A stretch of DNA of 64,000 bases from positions 1 to 64,000 of the forward strand of contig NW_003314346.1 in assembly GCF_000143415.4 (NCBI RefSeq). The letters are read 5' to 3'. How positions within the stretch are numbered: position 1 is the stretch's first letter; each line of letters starts with the position of its first letter. The notes under the pieces were generated by a model. The model did not search any database and was not told where the DNA came from. It was given only the letters and a program-made list of their open reading frames with translations. The position numbers were made by a program, and so were the translations under genes. Source of the DNA: Selaginella moellendorffii. Taxonomy: Eukaryota > Streptophyta > Lycopodiopsida > Selaginellales > Selaginellaceae. Below, piece by piece: positions 12,701 to 22,569 of this stretch.

Positions 12701-14506
12701 AGACACTTCAAGGTTTACACGGACAATGTGGCAACGAAACACTTCTTGTCACAGCCCGACCTAAGAGGGAAACAAGGTCGGTGGGCCAATGCCTTGGCCG
12801 AGTTTGATTGCGAAATTCTGTACAAGCCTGGGAAGAGCAACATCGTGGCGGATGTGCTAAGTCGAAAAGCGAGCTTGAAGTTGGCAATATCCAGCGCAAC
12901 AGCAACCTTCTGGGACGATGTGTGGACAGCATATGAGAACGATGGTCTAGCACAAGAAGTGTTGCTGAGGAATCTAGAGGCGCGGGAAGCTCACCAGAGA
13001 GGTGAGCTGCCAACGGAAGAGAAAACGGGCTATGCGGAACGCAACGGACTCATTTATTACAAGGAAACGAGGGTGTATGTTCCAGAAGGGGAACTAAGGA
13101 AGGTGGCCTTAGAAGAGTGTCATGACGGACCTCTTGCGGGACACGGCGGAGTGCCCAAGACGATGGGCTTACTCAAGAGGAAGTACCATTGGCCAGATAT
13201 GGCTAAGGACGTCCAAGACTATGTAAAGACATGTCCAACATGTCAGCAGGTCAAAGCCGTGACTAAGGCTAGTGGGGGCTTGTTGCAAAGCATCCCAATT
13301 CCAGATCGCCCGTGGAAATGTCTTACGATGGACTTCATCACGGGACTACCCCCAAGCGAGGGGTTCGATGCGATATTCGTGGTGGTGGACCGATTTTCAA
13401 AGATGGCACATTTCATACCCACCACAACGGACGTGGATGCGGAAGGTGTGGCGAAGCTGTTCTTTGAACAAGTGGTTCGAGTGCGGGGAAGGCCGGAAGA
13501 GATTATCTCAGATCGAGATAAGATCTTCACTAGTAGGTTCTGGAGGACACTCCTAGAACAGTATCGCACCAAATTGAAATTCAGCACAGCCTATCACCCA
13601 CAGACAGGTAATGGGTATTAAGTCAAGATTGATGGCACTAACACTTCTTGACAGACGGACAAACGGAAAGGGTGAATAGGCAGCTGGAGGATTATTTGCG
13701 ATGCTATGTCTCGGGAGACCAGACCGACTGGGTAAGTCATTTGGGACTTGCGGAAATGTGTTATAACAACTCACCACACTCAAGCATCGGGGTGAGTCCA
13801 TGGGAAGTCATCAATGGGCGAGCTATTGAAGGTCCTGTGGAACTCGGCGTGGCCGAGTATCATGGAGAGTTACCCGCAGTGGAGGCATTCACGGCGGAAA
13901 GACTCAACATTTGGAATCTAGTGAGGGATTCCTTGGAACGGGCTCAACAAAGGCAAACTAAGTACGCGAACCAAAAGCGTCGGGATGTGGAGTTCCAAGC
14001 TGGGGAGAAGGTGTGGCTGAACACCAAGAACCTCAGACTACCAAGCTGGATCAGTCGAAAGTTGACCCAAAGGTAAAGACGCATGTATTCCTGTAAATGA
14101 ATTGATCTTGAGTTCCTTAAGCAGGTTCGCGGGGCCTTATGAAATTGAGGCACGAATCGGTAAAGTGGCTTACCGACTCCGACTTCCTCGAGAGATGGGG
14201 AAGATGCACCCAGTGTTCCACGTGAACTTACTCAAGCCGTACTTTGAGGATCCGCTTCGCAAGGACCAAGTGAGACCTTTACCTGAAGTTATCCAAGGGG
14301 AAGAGGAATACGAAGTCGAGGCCATCCTCAATGCGCGCAAGAGCAAGCGACAAGGACGCGAGGTGAGAGAGTTCCATGTGAAGTGGAAAGGATTTCCACA
14401 CTGCGAAGCAACATGGGAACCGGAGGAGAACCTAGCGAATGCACGAGATCTAGTGGAGGAATTTCTGCAAGGCAGAACTTTATGTACTTATGCAAAATTC
14501 AATTAA
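9734..14506 (+). CDS. Gag-Pol polyprotein of element A (chromovirus; early stop, two introns)
   Basis: This is the single frame for capsid and replication enzymes of a Ty3/gypsy element. The only sensible ATG is at 9734. It is followed in frame by a TAG at 9866-9868 (codon 45) and then by an open frame to 13607, so this copy needs read-through or is dead. In order: a basic coiled-coil Gag start; a Gag domain; a CCHC knuckle ([14 protein letters not shown], about 10831-10872); an aspartic protease (IDTGAS, about 11054-11071); reverse transcriptase with YIDD (12095-12106); RNase H (about 12534-12870); an integrase HHCC finger (about 13110-13250); the integrase core with Asp codons at 13331 and 13510; and a C-terminal chromodomain (about 14305-14465). 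Removing GT-AG introns 13608-13654 and 14073-14124 joins frames precisely and restores the family motifs [12 protein letters not shown] and a KLTQRFAGPY-type stretch. The exons are 9734-13607, 13655-14072 and 14125-14506, about 1557 codons. Confidence 0.9.
13608..13654 (+). other. Spliceosomal intron 1 inside the element A integrase
   Basis: A 47-nt GT-AG intron (GTAATG...TTGACAG) with a branch-point-like GCACTAAC; phase 1. It contains an in-frame stop (TAA at 13619-13621). It lies between the second catalytic Asp (13510) and the catalytic Glu codon (13666-13668), so unspliced RNA cannot encode the complete DDE triad. Element B has no intron here. Confidence 0.85.
14073..14124 (+). other. Spliceosomal intron 2 of element A
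   Basis: A 52-nt GT-AG intron (AG|GTAAAG...TTAAGCAG|G), phase 2, with an in-frame stop. Splicing joins the integrase C-terminal segment to the chromodomain exon and recreates the conserved R-F-A-G-P-Y context. Confidence 0.85.
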
Positions 14507-14601
14507 AAATATCAATTTGCAAAGTTGAGCAAATGGCATATGTTGGGACCCGAAGGCGCGCCAAAGGTAAGCTAATTAGCATGGGTTGGATAGGTCGACC
14601 A

Positions 14602-14842
14602 GGCGTAGGGCACTACGCCCGACTCCCTGCGGGGATGTCGAATCCGTAGACGTATTCTACGGAGGTTGGGTTCGAGTCCCAACCCCCTAGTAAAGCAAGG
14701 CTGGGTTCAAGTCCCGACCCTATACTAGGGCGTGGTGAGGTGAGGAATATAGGGACACCTATATTCCGTTGTCATGGGCTCTTGGCCGGGGAGGCTAACT
14801 TAGGCACACCGCTAAGTGGGGGGATGCCCCCGGAGACATGGA
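14602..14842 (+). other. Array of structured RNA hairpins upstream of the A 3' LTR
   Basis: Successive stems can be read directly. 14602-14619: GGCGTAG/CTACGCC. 14643-14663: TCCGTAG/CTACGGA. 14664-14684: GGTTGGG-TTCGAGT-CCCAACC, a tRNA T-arm look-alike containing a perfect pol III B-box. 14685-14730: a 7-bp stem CCCTAGT/ACTAGGG enclosing a second T-arm-like hairpin. 14744-14767: a 10-bp stem around loop GACA. About 14798-14817: ACTTAG/CTAAGT around GCACACCG. About 14819-14832: G/C stem around GATG. The homologous block of element C (46190-46412, inverted) has the same loops with compensatory stem changes. Confidence 0.7.
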
Positions 14843-14895
14843 CAACAAGTCGTAGGATAAGACGAGACGTTCGATGTGGGCATCGAACTTCTTCT

Positions 14896-14909
14896 ATGGG
14901 TGGTGGAGT
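14896..14909 (+). other. Polypurine tract of element A
   Basis: The purine-rich ATGGGTGGTGGAGT lies directly before TGTAAGG. This places the true LTR start at 14910, because TGTAAG is the exact inverse of the LTR end CTTACA. Confidence 0.6.
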
Positions 14910-16058
14910 TGTAAGGAACCGACTCCCCGAGATGTCGTAGGCTAAAGGATCCCCAAAAGCTTGACCGAAGTGACAAAGAGTTCATCGGATGGGACCAAGT
15001 CGAGGATCGAGTCCAAGACCGACTCTAGGACCGAGTTCGAGATAGAGTCCGGAATCGAGTCCGAGACCGACTCGGGGACCGAGTTCGAGTCCGAGTTCGA
15101 GACCGAGTTCGAGACGGAGTCCGAGATCCGAAATCGGGTCCAAGACCGAGTCCGAGGTCGAGTCCGAGGTCGGGTCCGAGATCGGGTCCGAGATCGAGTC
15201 CGTAATCGAGTCCGAACCCGAATCCGAAGTCGGATCCGAAATCGGGTCCGAGATCGAGCCAGAGACTAAGTCCAAATACTAATACGGGTCAAGGGGTGAA
15301 AGCCCAAAGCGTGCGTCTCCCAGGGGGGGGGGGGCTGCAGGGGGTTCCAAAAGTATAGTAGGGATAGTGAGGTCCAGGAACCAGTTTTGAAGGGACTCTC
15401 CAGTTGGGCTTCCAAGCCGACTTGAGGTTGGGACTGGGACCGAGGGGCCTTGGGTGGGAGTGAGCATGGACTTGGCTGGTGCCGGAGGGGCCATCCAAGG
15501 AAGTGCTCAAGAGCAGCTCCCACTCCCGAAAGGGAAACCGATTGCGGTGCTCCCGGCTCATGTGGAGTGGTGCCCCACTTGAGTACCATGCGGCTCATTG
15601 GTCCTCGCCCTTCCTAGGGGCTTGGGCCTTCCTTCGGGATGGAAGTGGGGGGCGAGAGGTACCCATACCGGGCCGCTAGGCCACGGTGTTTCGCCCCGGC
15701 GTCCCGAAGCAAGCGTTGCACTCAAGACTTGGGATTTAGAGGGTCCCATGATCAAGTCTTGTGGTACCAAGGGATGTTAGGAACCTGGAAGCTTGGTGTG
15801 CTTGGCTGCTTGTGCTTGCGGGGAGTGTAGCCGAACCTTAAGTCCAGTCTAACCCGGGGAGGGGGATTGGGAGTGATTTGGGAATCCATGGAAGGATGGC
15901 TAACACTCCGTTGCTCGTGCAGTGAGTAGCTGAAACCAAGTAGGAGCTGGTACCATAGGCGAGAACCTTGGCGAGGGAACTTAGCAAAAGCCAAGGCAGT
16001 GTTGGACGGATAGGCGAGGTAAGCTGGCAAAGTGGAAAGGAAAAATTTGTGGCTTACA
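14910..16058 (+). repeat. Element A 3' LTR (1149 bp)
   Basis: Complete LTR from TGTAAG to CTTACA. It contains the minisatellite (about 15016-15273) and the conserved module (15293-15369). It is followed by CTAGAGCAGCG, which belongs to an inverted R/B-type LTR. Confidence 0.85.
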
Positions 16059-16754
16059 CTAGAGCAGCGTGGAGCTTGGGCTTAGACCCAAGCCGGACGC
16101 AGAACAAGGAGCGACACAGCCCAGCGGAAGCCAAACTAATGTCTCAGGTGGTCGGACATGCATTCCAACCACTATCCCTACTATACATTTGGAACCCCCC
16201 ACAGCCCCCCCCCCTTGAGGGACACACGCTTTGGGCTTTCACCCCAAGCCACCCTTAGTACCAGGAGTTAGTCTCTGGGACAAGCTCAAAACTTACTAAA
16301 TATGGAATGGCCTTAGATTGCGAATTTGTACATGGGACGAACACCATTGTGTTCAGGCCGACCTCAACATTCCGTAGATATGCCAAATGAGCGAATCTAG
16401 ACACTTTCCATAAATAGCATTTGGGACCGAAACGAGACTAACACAAAGGGCGTGATAGCGAGGGTGTTTGGCAAACACGGTAAGCTATCATCTAGCGAAT
16501 ATTGAGGGACTAGTCTCAATATCGCGGGGGTTCCCAACACTAGCAAGTGCAAGTCAACATCATGAGTTTCTCATCACCGTGTCAAGTATGCTTGACTTAA
16601 TGACAACTTAGGATTTCCTTCCTTAGTGCCCTTCCGGTCTAAGTGCACATGTGCTGACCAGTTTCTCAACTAGCTTGGGCGGAGACCATAAAGGGAACCA
16701 GCAGTACCGACCTCCTGCCGTCGTGGCAGTAAGGAGAGAGAGTCTAACGTAATG
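16059..16754 (-). mobile_element. R/B-type LTR fragment, inverted
   Basis: Matches the interior of the LTR at 25851-26570 in the same orientation and lacks both LTR ends. At about 16736-16754 it passes through a short patch (AGAGTCTAACGTAATG) from elsewhere in the R interior before entering R3, which indicates a microhomology-type rearrangement. Confidence 0.65.
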
Positions 16755-19700
16755 CCTTCCCCAACAACTTTTAACAAATGGAACAATGAGCATAAAACTC
16801 AAAGAACCAAAGCTCGAAGAAGCCTATAGCTAAGTCTTGCTTAATAATGATCACGAGTCTCATAGAAGCTAACTTCAATGCTAAAGAAGAAATCATGGTG
16901 CAACCCACAATGTCTTCTTCAACACATTCATAAGCCAAACTTCATAATGCCAAAGCTAATGAAGAGCATTTCTGCATCAATCCAAAAGCTAAGCACAATG
17001 GAGCTATGCTCAACAAGTGATCACTAAATGATCCTCCATGAATCCATCTATAGCAAGACGTAACTCACTTCATAACAAGCACAAGAAAAATCATTAATGA
17101 TTGATATATCTCAATTGAAATCCAAGAAGGATTTAATCACTTCAATGCCAATCACTAACTCTTCCTCTCATAGAGGTAGCATTGTCCACGACTAAATCAC
17201 CTTTCAAGGAAAAGCTAAAGCTCAATCCTCTACTAAATAATCTCGTCTAGAACACTACTAACTCAACTTGCCACTCAGTTTGTTTGAACGTCAACACAGT
17301 TGCTAACTAGCAAATGCACGAATGCCAACAACATAAATCTATAGCCAAATCATCAACACTATATTCATCAAGACTAATGAAACTCAATATCAATCCTTAG
17401 AAGGATAGCTCATTTCACTCAAGTCTCAATATCAACAATGTCAACGACAAAGCATCACTTCAATGCCATCAACATCAGGACAAAGCTAGAAGAAAGCAAG
17501 AGTGAATCACCACTCGGAGCTTTCCAGCAACCAAGCTAACCAAAGTCGAAGATACTATACTTAGTATCCGAGACCAATCCGTTAGCAAAACTCAGTGACA
17601 GATAACACATCATCAAGGAGTGAATCACCACATCCAAGACTCAATGAAATCCAACACTATAGACCAAATGTAACCAAATGATATCGACAAAGGAATTGAC
17701 ATGCCACCATGGAAAAACCATGTCAGCCTAATGACACGATCCTCCGCAACACCATCCAGTAAAGCAAGCCCATCACTGCTAAATCATCATCGAGCAAAGC
17801 AAGTATCAACAGTCTTTTTGACAAAGTCTACAAGTAATCACTAGTCGCAAAGCAACTAACAATCACCCCTCAACTTGCCTTCACAAGACCCAAACACCAA
17901 CTCTTGTCATCAAGTTATATACTTATCTAGCATAAACATAATACTTCAAACATGAGATAAAAGTTCATGGACAAGCACAAACTAAATGACCACTCGAATC
18001 CAACTCAACCGCAATAAGCTCACCAATGCATTTAGTCAATAGCTCTGAGCATGCCTTGAAGAGGCTAGCTATGTGATCAACACTCAGTCGAAACTAAAGT
18101 GAAGACCATGAGATGGACTCATATCGGTACACAACCTCCTCATAGACAAAGCTATAGTACGGGTACCAACATCTCAGCTTGCAAACAACTAAGTTGGACA
18201 TCACCATCCTCAGCCAAGGCGCAGGGCCACCAAGACCAAGTCAAGATCAGTGAGAGCTCACTACTCTCATAGAGTCTAACGTAATGCAAGGTGCAACCTG
18301 CCACCAAGCATAACGCTACAAAAGAAAGGTACAAGGGTCACCTTTCTGAGAAAAGTGCAACAACCACTTTTCTACACCAACTCCAGACTCTATCCAACTC
18401 AATTGCCTTAGCCCCAAAAGTTAGCATCCCTTTCAGGCTGCATCATACAAACTATCTACTAAGGTTTAAGCCAACCGAAGCCAACTCCAACCCCTTCAAC
18501 AGTTTGTACTGGCTTTCGAAAATGGAATGGTTTTCGAGCAAAGTGATCAATAGATCAGCCATTGGAAAAGTCTAAGAAAATTTATGGAAAATTTTCCATC
18601 CTAGGGAAAGAATAACTCTCAGTCCAGGAATGCAAACTTTCAAGACTCAACCAACTTCCTCCTACTAACAACCCCACATAGGTTCACCTCAACAAAAATT
18701 CTCATGATCCAAAAATATGCTTAAGCATCGAACATCTTTGCCCATCTAACCAATATCCAACACCGACATTCGCAAACTGCAAAATGAACATCCAAGGCTT
18801 GATCTCTAAGACCACATCTTCGGATATCCACATTGCACTAACACTCTTCTTCAATCACCTTCAAGATCCAATGTGAAGCCAAAACACTAACAAGATAAAT
18901 GACATGAAAAATCAAGGTCCAAGGAAAATTCCTCATCACTTGAAATAACAATGCCATTTCCATTAACACAAGTGCTAGTGATGTCAATGCCCCAACTACA
19001 CACCTTCTCCATCCAATAATTTATTCCAAGTGCTAACGGATCAATAGATGAGCTATAGCAAATGAATGCTACAACCCATTCCCAACACCTTATGGGCAAA
19101 CCCTCAAGGAAACAAGGTACCAACATAAGCTTAGCATAATGGACCACCATTGAGAATCCAGTCAAGGCTACTACAATGCTACTTCGTGCAAGTAGACTAG
19201 CTTCTCCATCAACCACTTTGGGGTTGATCATCATTTACCCAAGCAACTTTGTAAACACATTGCTCATTATCACATGGATATGATATAAATCACAATGACT
19301 TGATCATCAATTGAGTAACGCAATGAGCAAGGCTTATGTCATTACTTCAAACGTTCATGTGAATATCAAATGCCAACTCGATTTGACAAAATGCAACATA
19401 AATGCCACACTCCACCAATAGAGGTTTACGACACCCAACACCACTAACTTTTGTTCACAACACGGACAAGCTCATGCCACTCTCTTTCTGACCAAACTCA
19501 ACACTAATCCAACACCAAGCTACTCAAGGAGCAATAGTAAGGTTCCCCAGAAAAGAATTGAGCATTGCAACCCAAGTCTTCCAATAGCAAGCTTTAGACA
19601 AAATGGTTTAACGTTTCACCGCTATCCATCCCACAACTCACCATTGTAAGACCACCATCTCCAACATGCATCAAGATAGGGACTCTTGATTGCATAATGT

Positions 19701-20208
19701 GAACACGAGCAATGAGTCACACCTCGTTGCAAATCATTTCTCCAAGAAGAGAACATGATTTACGTTTTTGATCCTCCGTCCCCGATGCCTCTCTTTTCGG
19801 TCTCATCTTTGACCAAACCTCAAGCTTGCTTTCGCACTGCCTTCAGTTCAATCGAAGAAAAGTTTATAAGAGAGCACAGCCATGACTATTTGAACCAATA
19901 GACTAATCCCTTATAGTCTTGATTGATCCACTTATAATCATGCCTAGGAAGGATCCACTAGTGCCGTGCTAAACAGCTACGGACCAGCCTATTTGCCACT
20001 CATAGCAAACCCTCTTATGAGCCCAAGAGCAAGCTTATATAATACGGTACAAAATGGTAACCAAAACCATACCCAAGGAACAATTGCGAAGCCTTTGCAC
20101 CCAAACGTGTACCCACTCGGATCATCGTTTTCATCTCTGCGTATGCTATGAGACTAGTTGCCCAATCTCATTGGATAGTATCGCTGAGACGTATTCTCTG
20201 ATACCAAA
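16755..20208 (-). mobile_element. R3: LARD-like interior ending at its PBS
   Basis: A minus-strand R interior, nearly identical to 33390-36990. It ends on the right at a primer-binding site (inverse of TTTGGTATCAGAG, 20196-20208) next to a short LTR. The half near the 3' LTR is missing. There is no coding capacity beyond the shared 115-codon frame (18887-19234). Confidence 0.75.
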
Positions 20209-20370
20209 TGTAGCGCACCTTATCTCTCTCCCCTTAAGCCAACTGGAAAAGGGGCAATTGCTTGATGAGAGAGCCCTTAGTGGCTATTTTATCCCTATTT
20301 ATCTCCCAAGGTTCCAAGGATCCACGGTGACAGTATATCCAAATCTCATCCCATGATCACATGCGCTACA
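20209..20370 (-). repeat. Short 162-bp LTR
   Basis: Bounded by TGTAGCGCAC and ATGCGCTACA (near-perfect inverted ends), with a PBS on its left and a polypurine tract (inverse of CTCACCCCCCCTTC, from 20371) on its right. Its terminal bases match those of the 1.15-kb LTRs although the body is different. Confidence 0.65.
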
Positions 20371-20718
20371 CTCACCCCCCCTTCAGAGATGTCAATATCC
20401 TCATTGACTATTAACTAACAACCCCTACTGAGCCAAGGGGAACCAGCACCTCCATTTCCGCACTCAATCTACCAATCCTTCCATTGTGTAGACTAGCTAT
20501 TCCATGTGAGGCAACTAGTCATCCACCCGTACCGTAGTCCCACGGTGGATACCTTCGTCCGTGGATACTCCACACAAGAGGAAGGACGTACGTATGGATG
20601 CCCAATACATACGATTTTAAATTTAGGGGTAGGAATATACCTTGCTCAAGGGTATATTATACTTTTAAGTAGCCACTAATCAATGGGAATCGAACCCGTG
20701 CCATTTGCTCCGATACCA
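20371..20718 (-). mobile_element. TRIM-like miniature element interior
   Basis: Only about 348 bp separate a polypurine tract (20371-20385) from a second primer-binding site (inverse of TGGTATCGGAGC, 20707-20718), on the minus strand. Together with the 162-bp LTR this has the size of a terminal-repeat retrotransposon in miniature. About a dozen bases after the PBS it carries GGGTTCGATTCCC (inverse of 20691-20703), a perfect pol III B-box or tRNA T-arm core. No coding capacity. The expected second LTR on the right has been replaced by R4. Confidence 0.5.
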
Positions 20719-22569
20719 ACTGTGTTGACGTTCAAACAAACTGAGTGGCAAGTTGAGTTAGTAGTGTTCTAGACGAGATTATTTAGTAGAGGATTGAGCT
20801 TTAGCTTTTCCTTGAAAGGTGATTTAGTCGTGGACAATGCTACCTTTATGAGAGGAAGAGTTAGTGATTGGCATTGAAGTGATTAAATCCTTCTTGGATT
20901 TCAATTGAGATATATCAATCATTAATGATTTTTCTTGTGCTTGTTATGAAGTGAGTTACGTCTTGCTATAGATGGATTCATGGAGGATCATTTAGTGATC
21001 ACTTGTTGAGCATAGCTCCATTGTGCTTAGCTTTTGGATTGATGCAGAAATGCTCTTCATTAGCTTTGGCATTATGAAGTTTGGCTTATGAATGTGTTGA
21101 AGAAGACATTGTGGGTTGCACCATGATTTCTTCTTTAGCATTGAAGTTAGCTTCTATGAGACTCGTGATCATTATTAAGCAAGACTTAGCTATAGGCTTC
21201 TTCGAGCTTTGGTTCTTTGAGTTTTATGCTCATTGTTCCATTTGTTAAAAGTTGTTGGGGAAGGCATTTTATGGCTCTTTAGCTTTGATGTTGAAGTTAG
21301 TATTTGCATCTAGCAATCATTGGTGATGATTGACTATCATCTAGGATAATTGATTATCCATGTCAAAAAGTTTTGCTTGATTATTGTTGGTATAGAATGG
21401 TTTGCCGTTCTTCGGGATGGTGGATTCCTTCTTAAACGATGATTATGCATCTCTTTATTGATGGAATGATTGATGATCTTTCATGATGGTTAGTTGTTCT
21501 CTTTGATAGCTTAGGCCTTTTCGCAATACCACATATTCTTTGTGGTTTGCCTGGATTGGTCTCTTGGGTTTGAGACATCAGTAGGATGTTGCTGACACTT
21601 GCTTAGGCAACTTGAGTTCCTTGGTATTGTTGGCTGGGATCTATTCAGATTGGCTTTTGTGATAGTTGGCAGGAATGAGTGTTTGTTGGTCTTACCACAT
21701 TCATTTTCTTCTGTTGATTGTTGCTCGAGTTAGTTTTGATAGATTTGGATGTTATTTCCTTTAGGTGATACATTCGCGAGCATTGTGCTTGTTAGTCAAT
21801 GATACTTTGTGTTCTTTGAGTTCTCTCTAGTAAGTTGTTGGTTTACTGTCTACTATCTTCGATAGTTAAGTTTCATCATTGAGTTTCCTTAATGATATAC
21901 TAGCTATTGAATTTTGTTGGATGGTCATTCCTGTGTTTGCCAAATTATGATAATCTGTTGGTGGTTCCTATCTACAATACTACTGGTTTATCGGATGATA
22001 ACTTGCTTAGAATACTTTTGTGTTCTACTCTAAGATATAATCACTAGTAATTAAGCTTCTCAGATATCATTGTCTCTGACTTTGATATTGTCCATCTATT
22101 GCTCTTTGAGTTTGGGCCAGTATAGGCAGACTGGCTTCGGCACTTCGTGTGCATGGTGAAATCTCTAGTCATGGGGTAGCTACTGTCGACTGGTCACATA
22201 ACCCGCCTCTCTGTCGATGTTCTTTATTTCGTTGAAAGGGCGTGACCGTGTAAACAACTCTAAACTGCCTGTTGACAGTAGTCTATCTAAACCTTACCGA
22301 CGGGTTTGGTTTCTTTGCTCAGGAGGGTTGGAGCCTCTGGCTTCTCTCTCTATGTCCCTGCGGGCAGGGCATATCACACTTTTGTAAGCTGGGTGACTCC
22401 CAGAGCAGCAGGGGTGGCTGACTCCGTTGGTCATTTCCTTGTCGGCGACGGCCGGAAGGTGTCTGAGCTGGTAGCGCATCCGCGTTAGACAAAGAGGTTG
22501 CCCCCTAACTCATTTAAGTTGGTGCATTTCTCACATAGTGTGAGTACCGTGAACTTTTTATGGAGTTGT
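20719..22569 (+). mobile_element. R4: R interior fragment
   Basis: Colinear with and nearly identical to about 6143-7995, starting at the GTGTTGACGTTC point. It ends mid-element and joins R5, which restarts about 2 kb earlier in the element map, giving a partial tandem duplication. Confidence 0.7.

Larger units (their letters stand above)
8545..16058 (+). mobile_element. Element A: autonomous Ty3/gypsy chromovirus
   Basis: The order is LTR (8545-9674), PBS, gag-pol with two introns, a hairpin-rich untranslated block (14602-14842), PPT and LTR (14910-16058). The two LTRs differ at only a handful of sites plus a G-run length difference over about 1.12 kb, so the insertion is recent. The 5' LTR lacks roughly its first 24 bp (the 3' copy starts TGTAAGGAACC, the inverse of its end CTTACA). 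The flanks show no matching target-site duplication, so the ends were probably reshaped by ectopic recombination. Confidence 0.9.

Noticed and set aside
14580-14735. A functional tRNA gene
   Set aside because: There is a T-arm look-alike and an anticodon-arm-like stem, but the loop lacks U33, no acceptor stem encloses the whole, and no A-box is evident. Treated as element RNA structure.
16059-16063. CTAGA as target-site duplication of element A
   Set aside because: The sequence before the 5' LTR is not CTAGA, and the 5' LTR itself is truncated.
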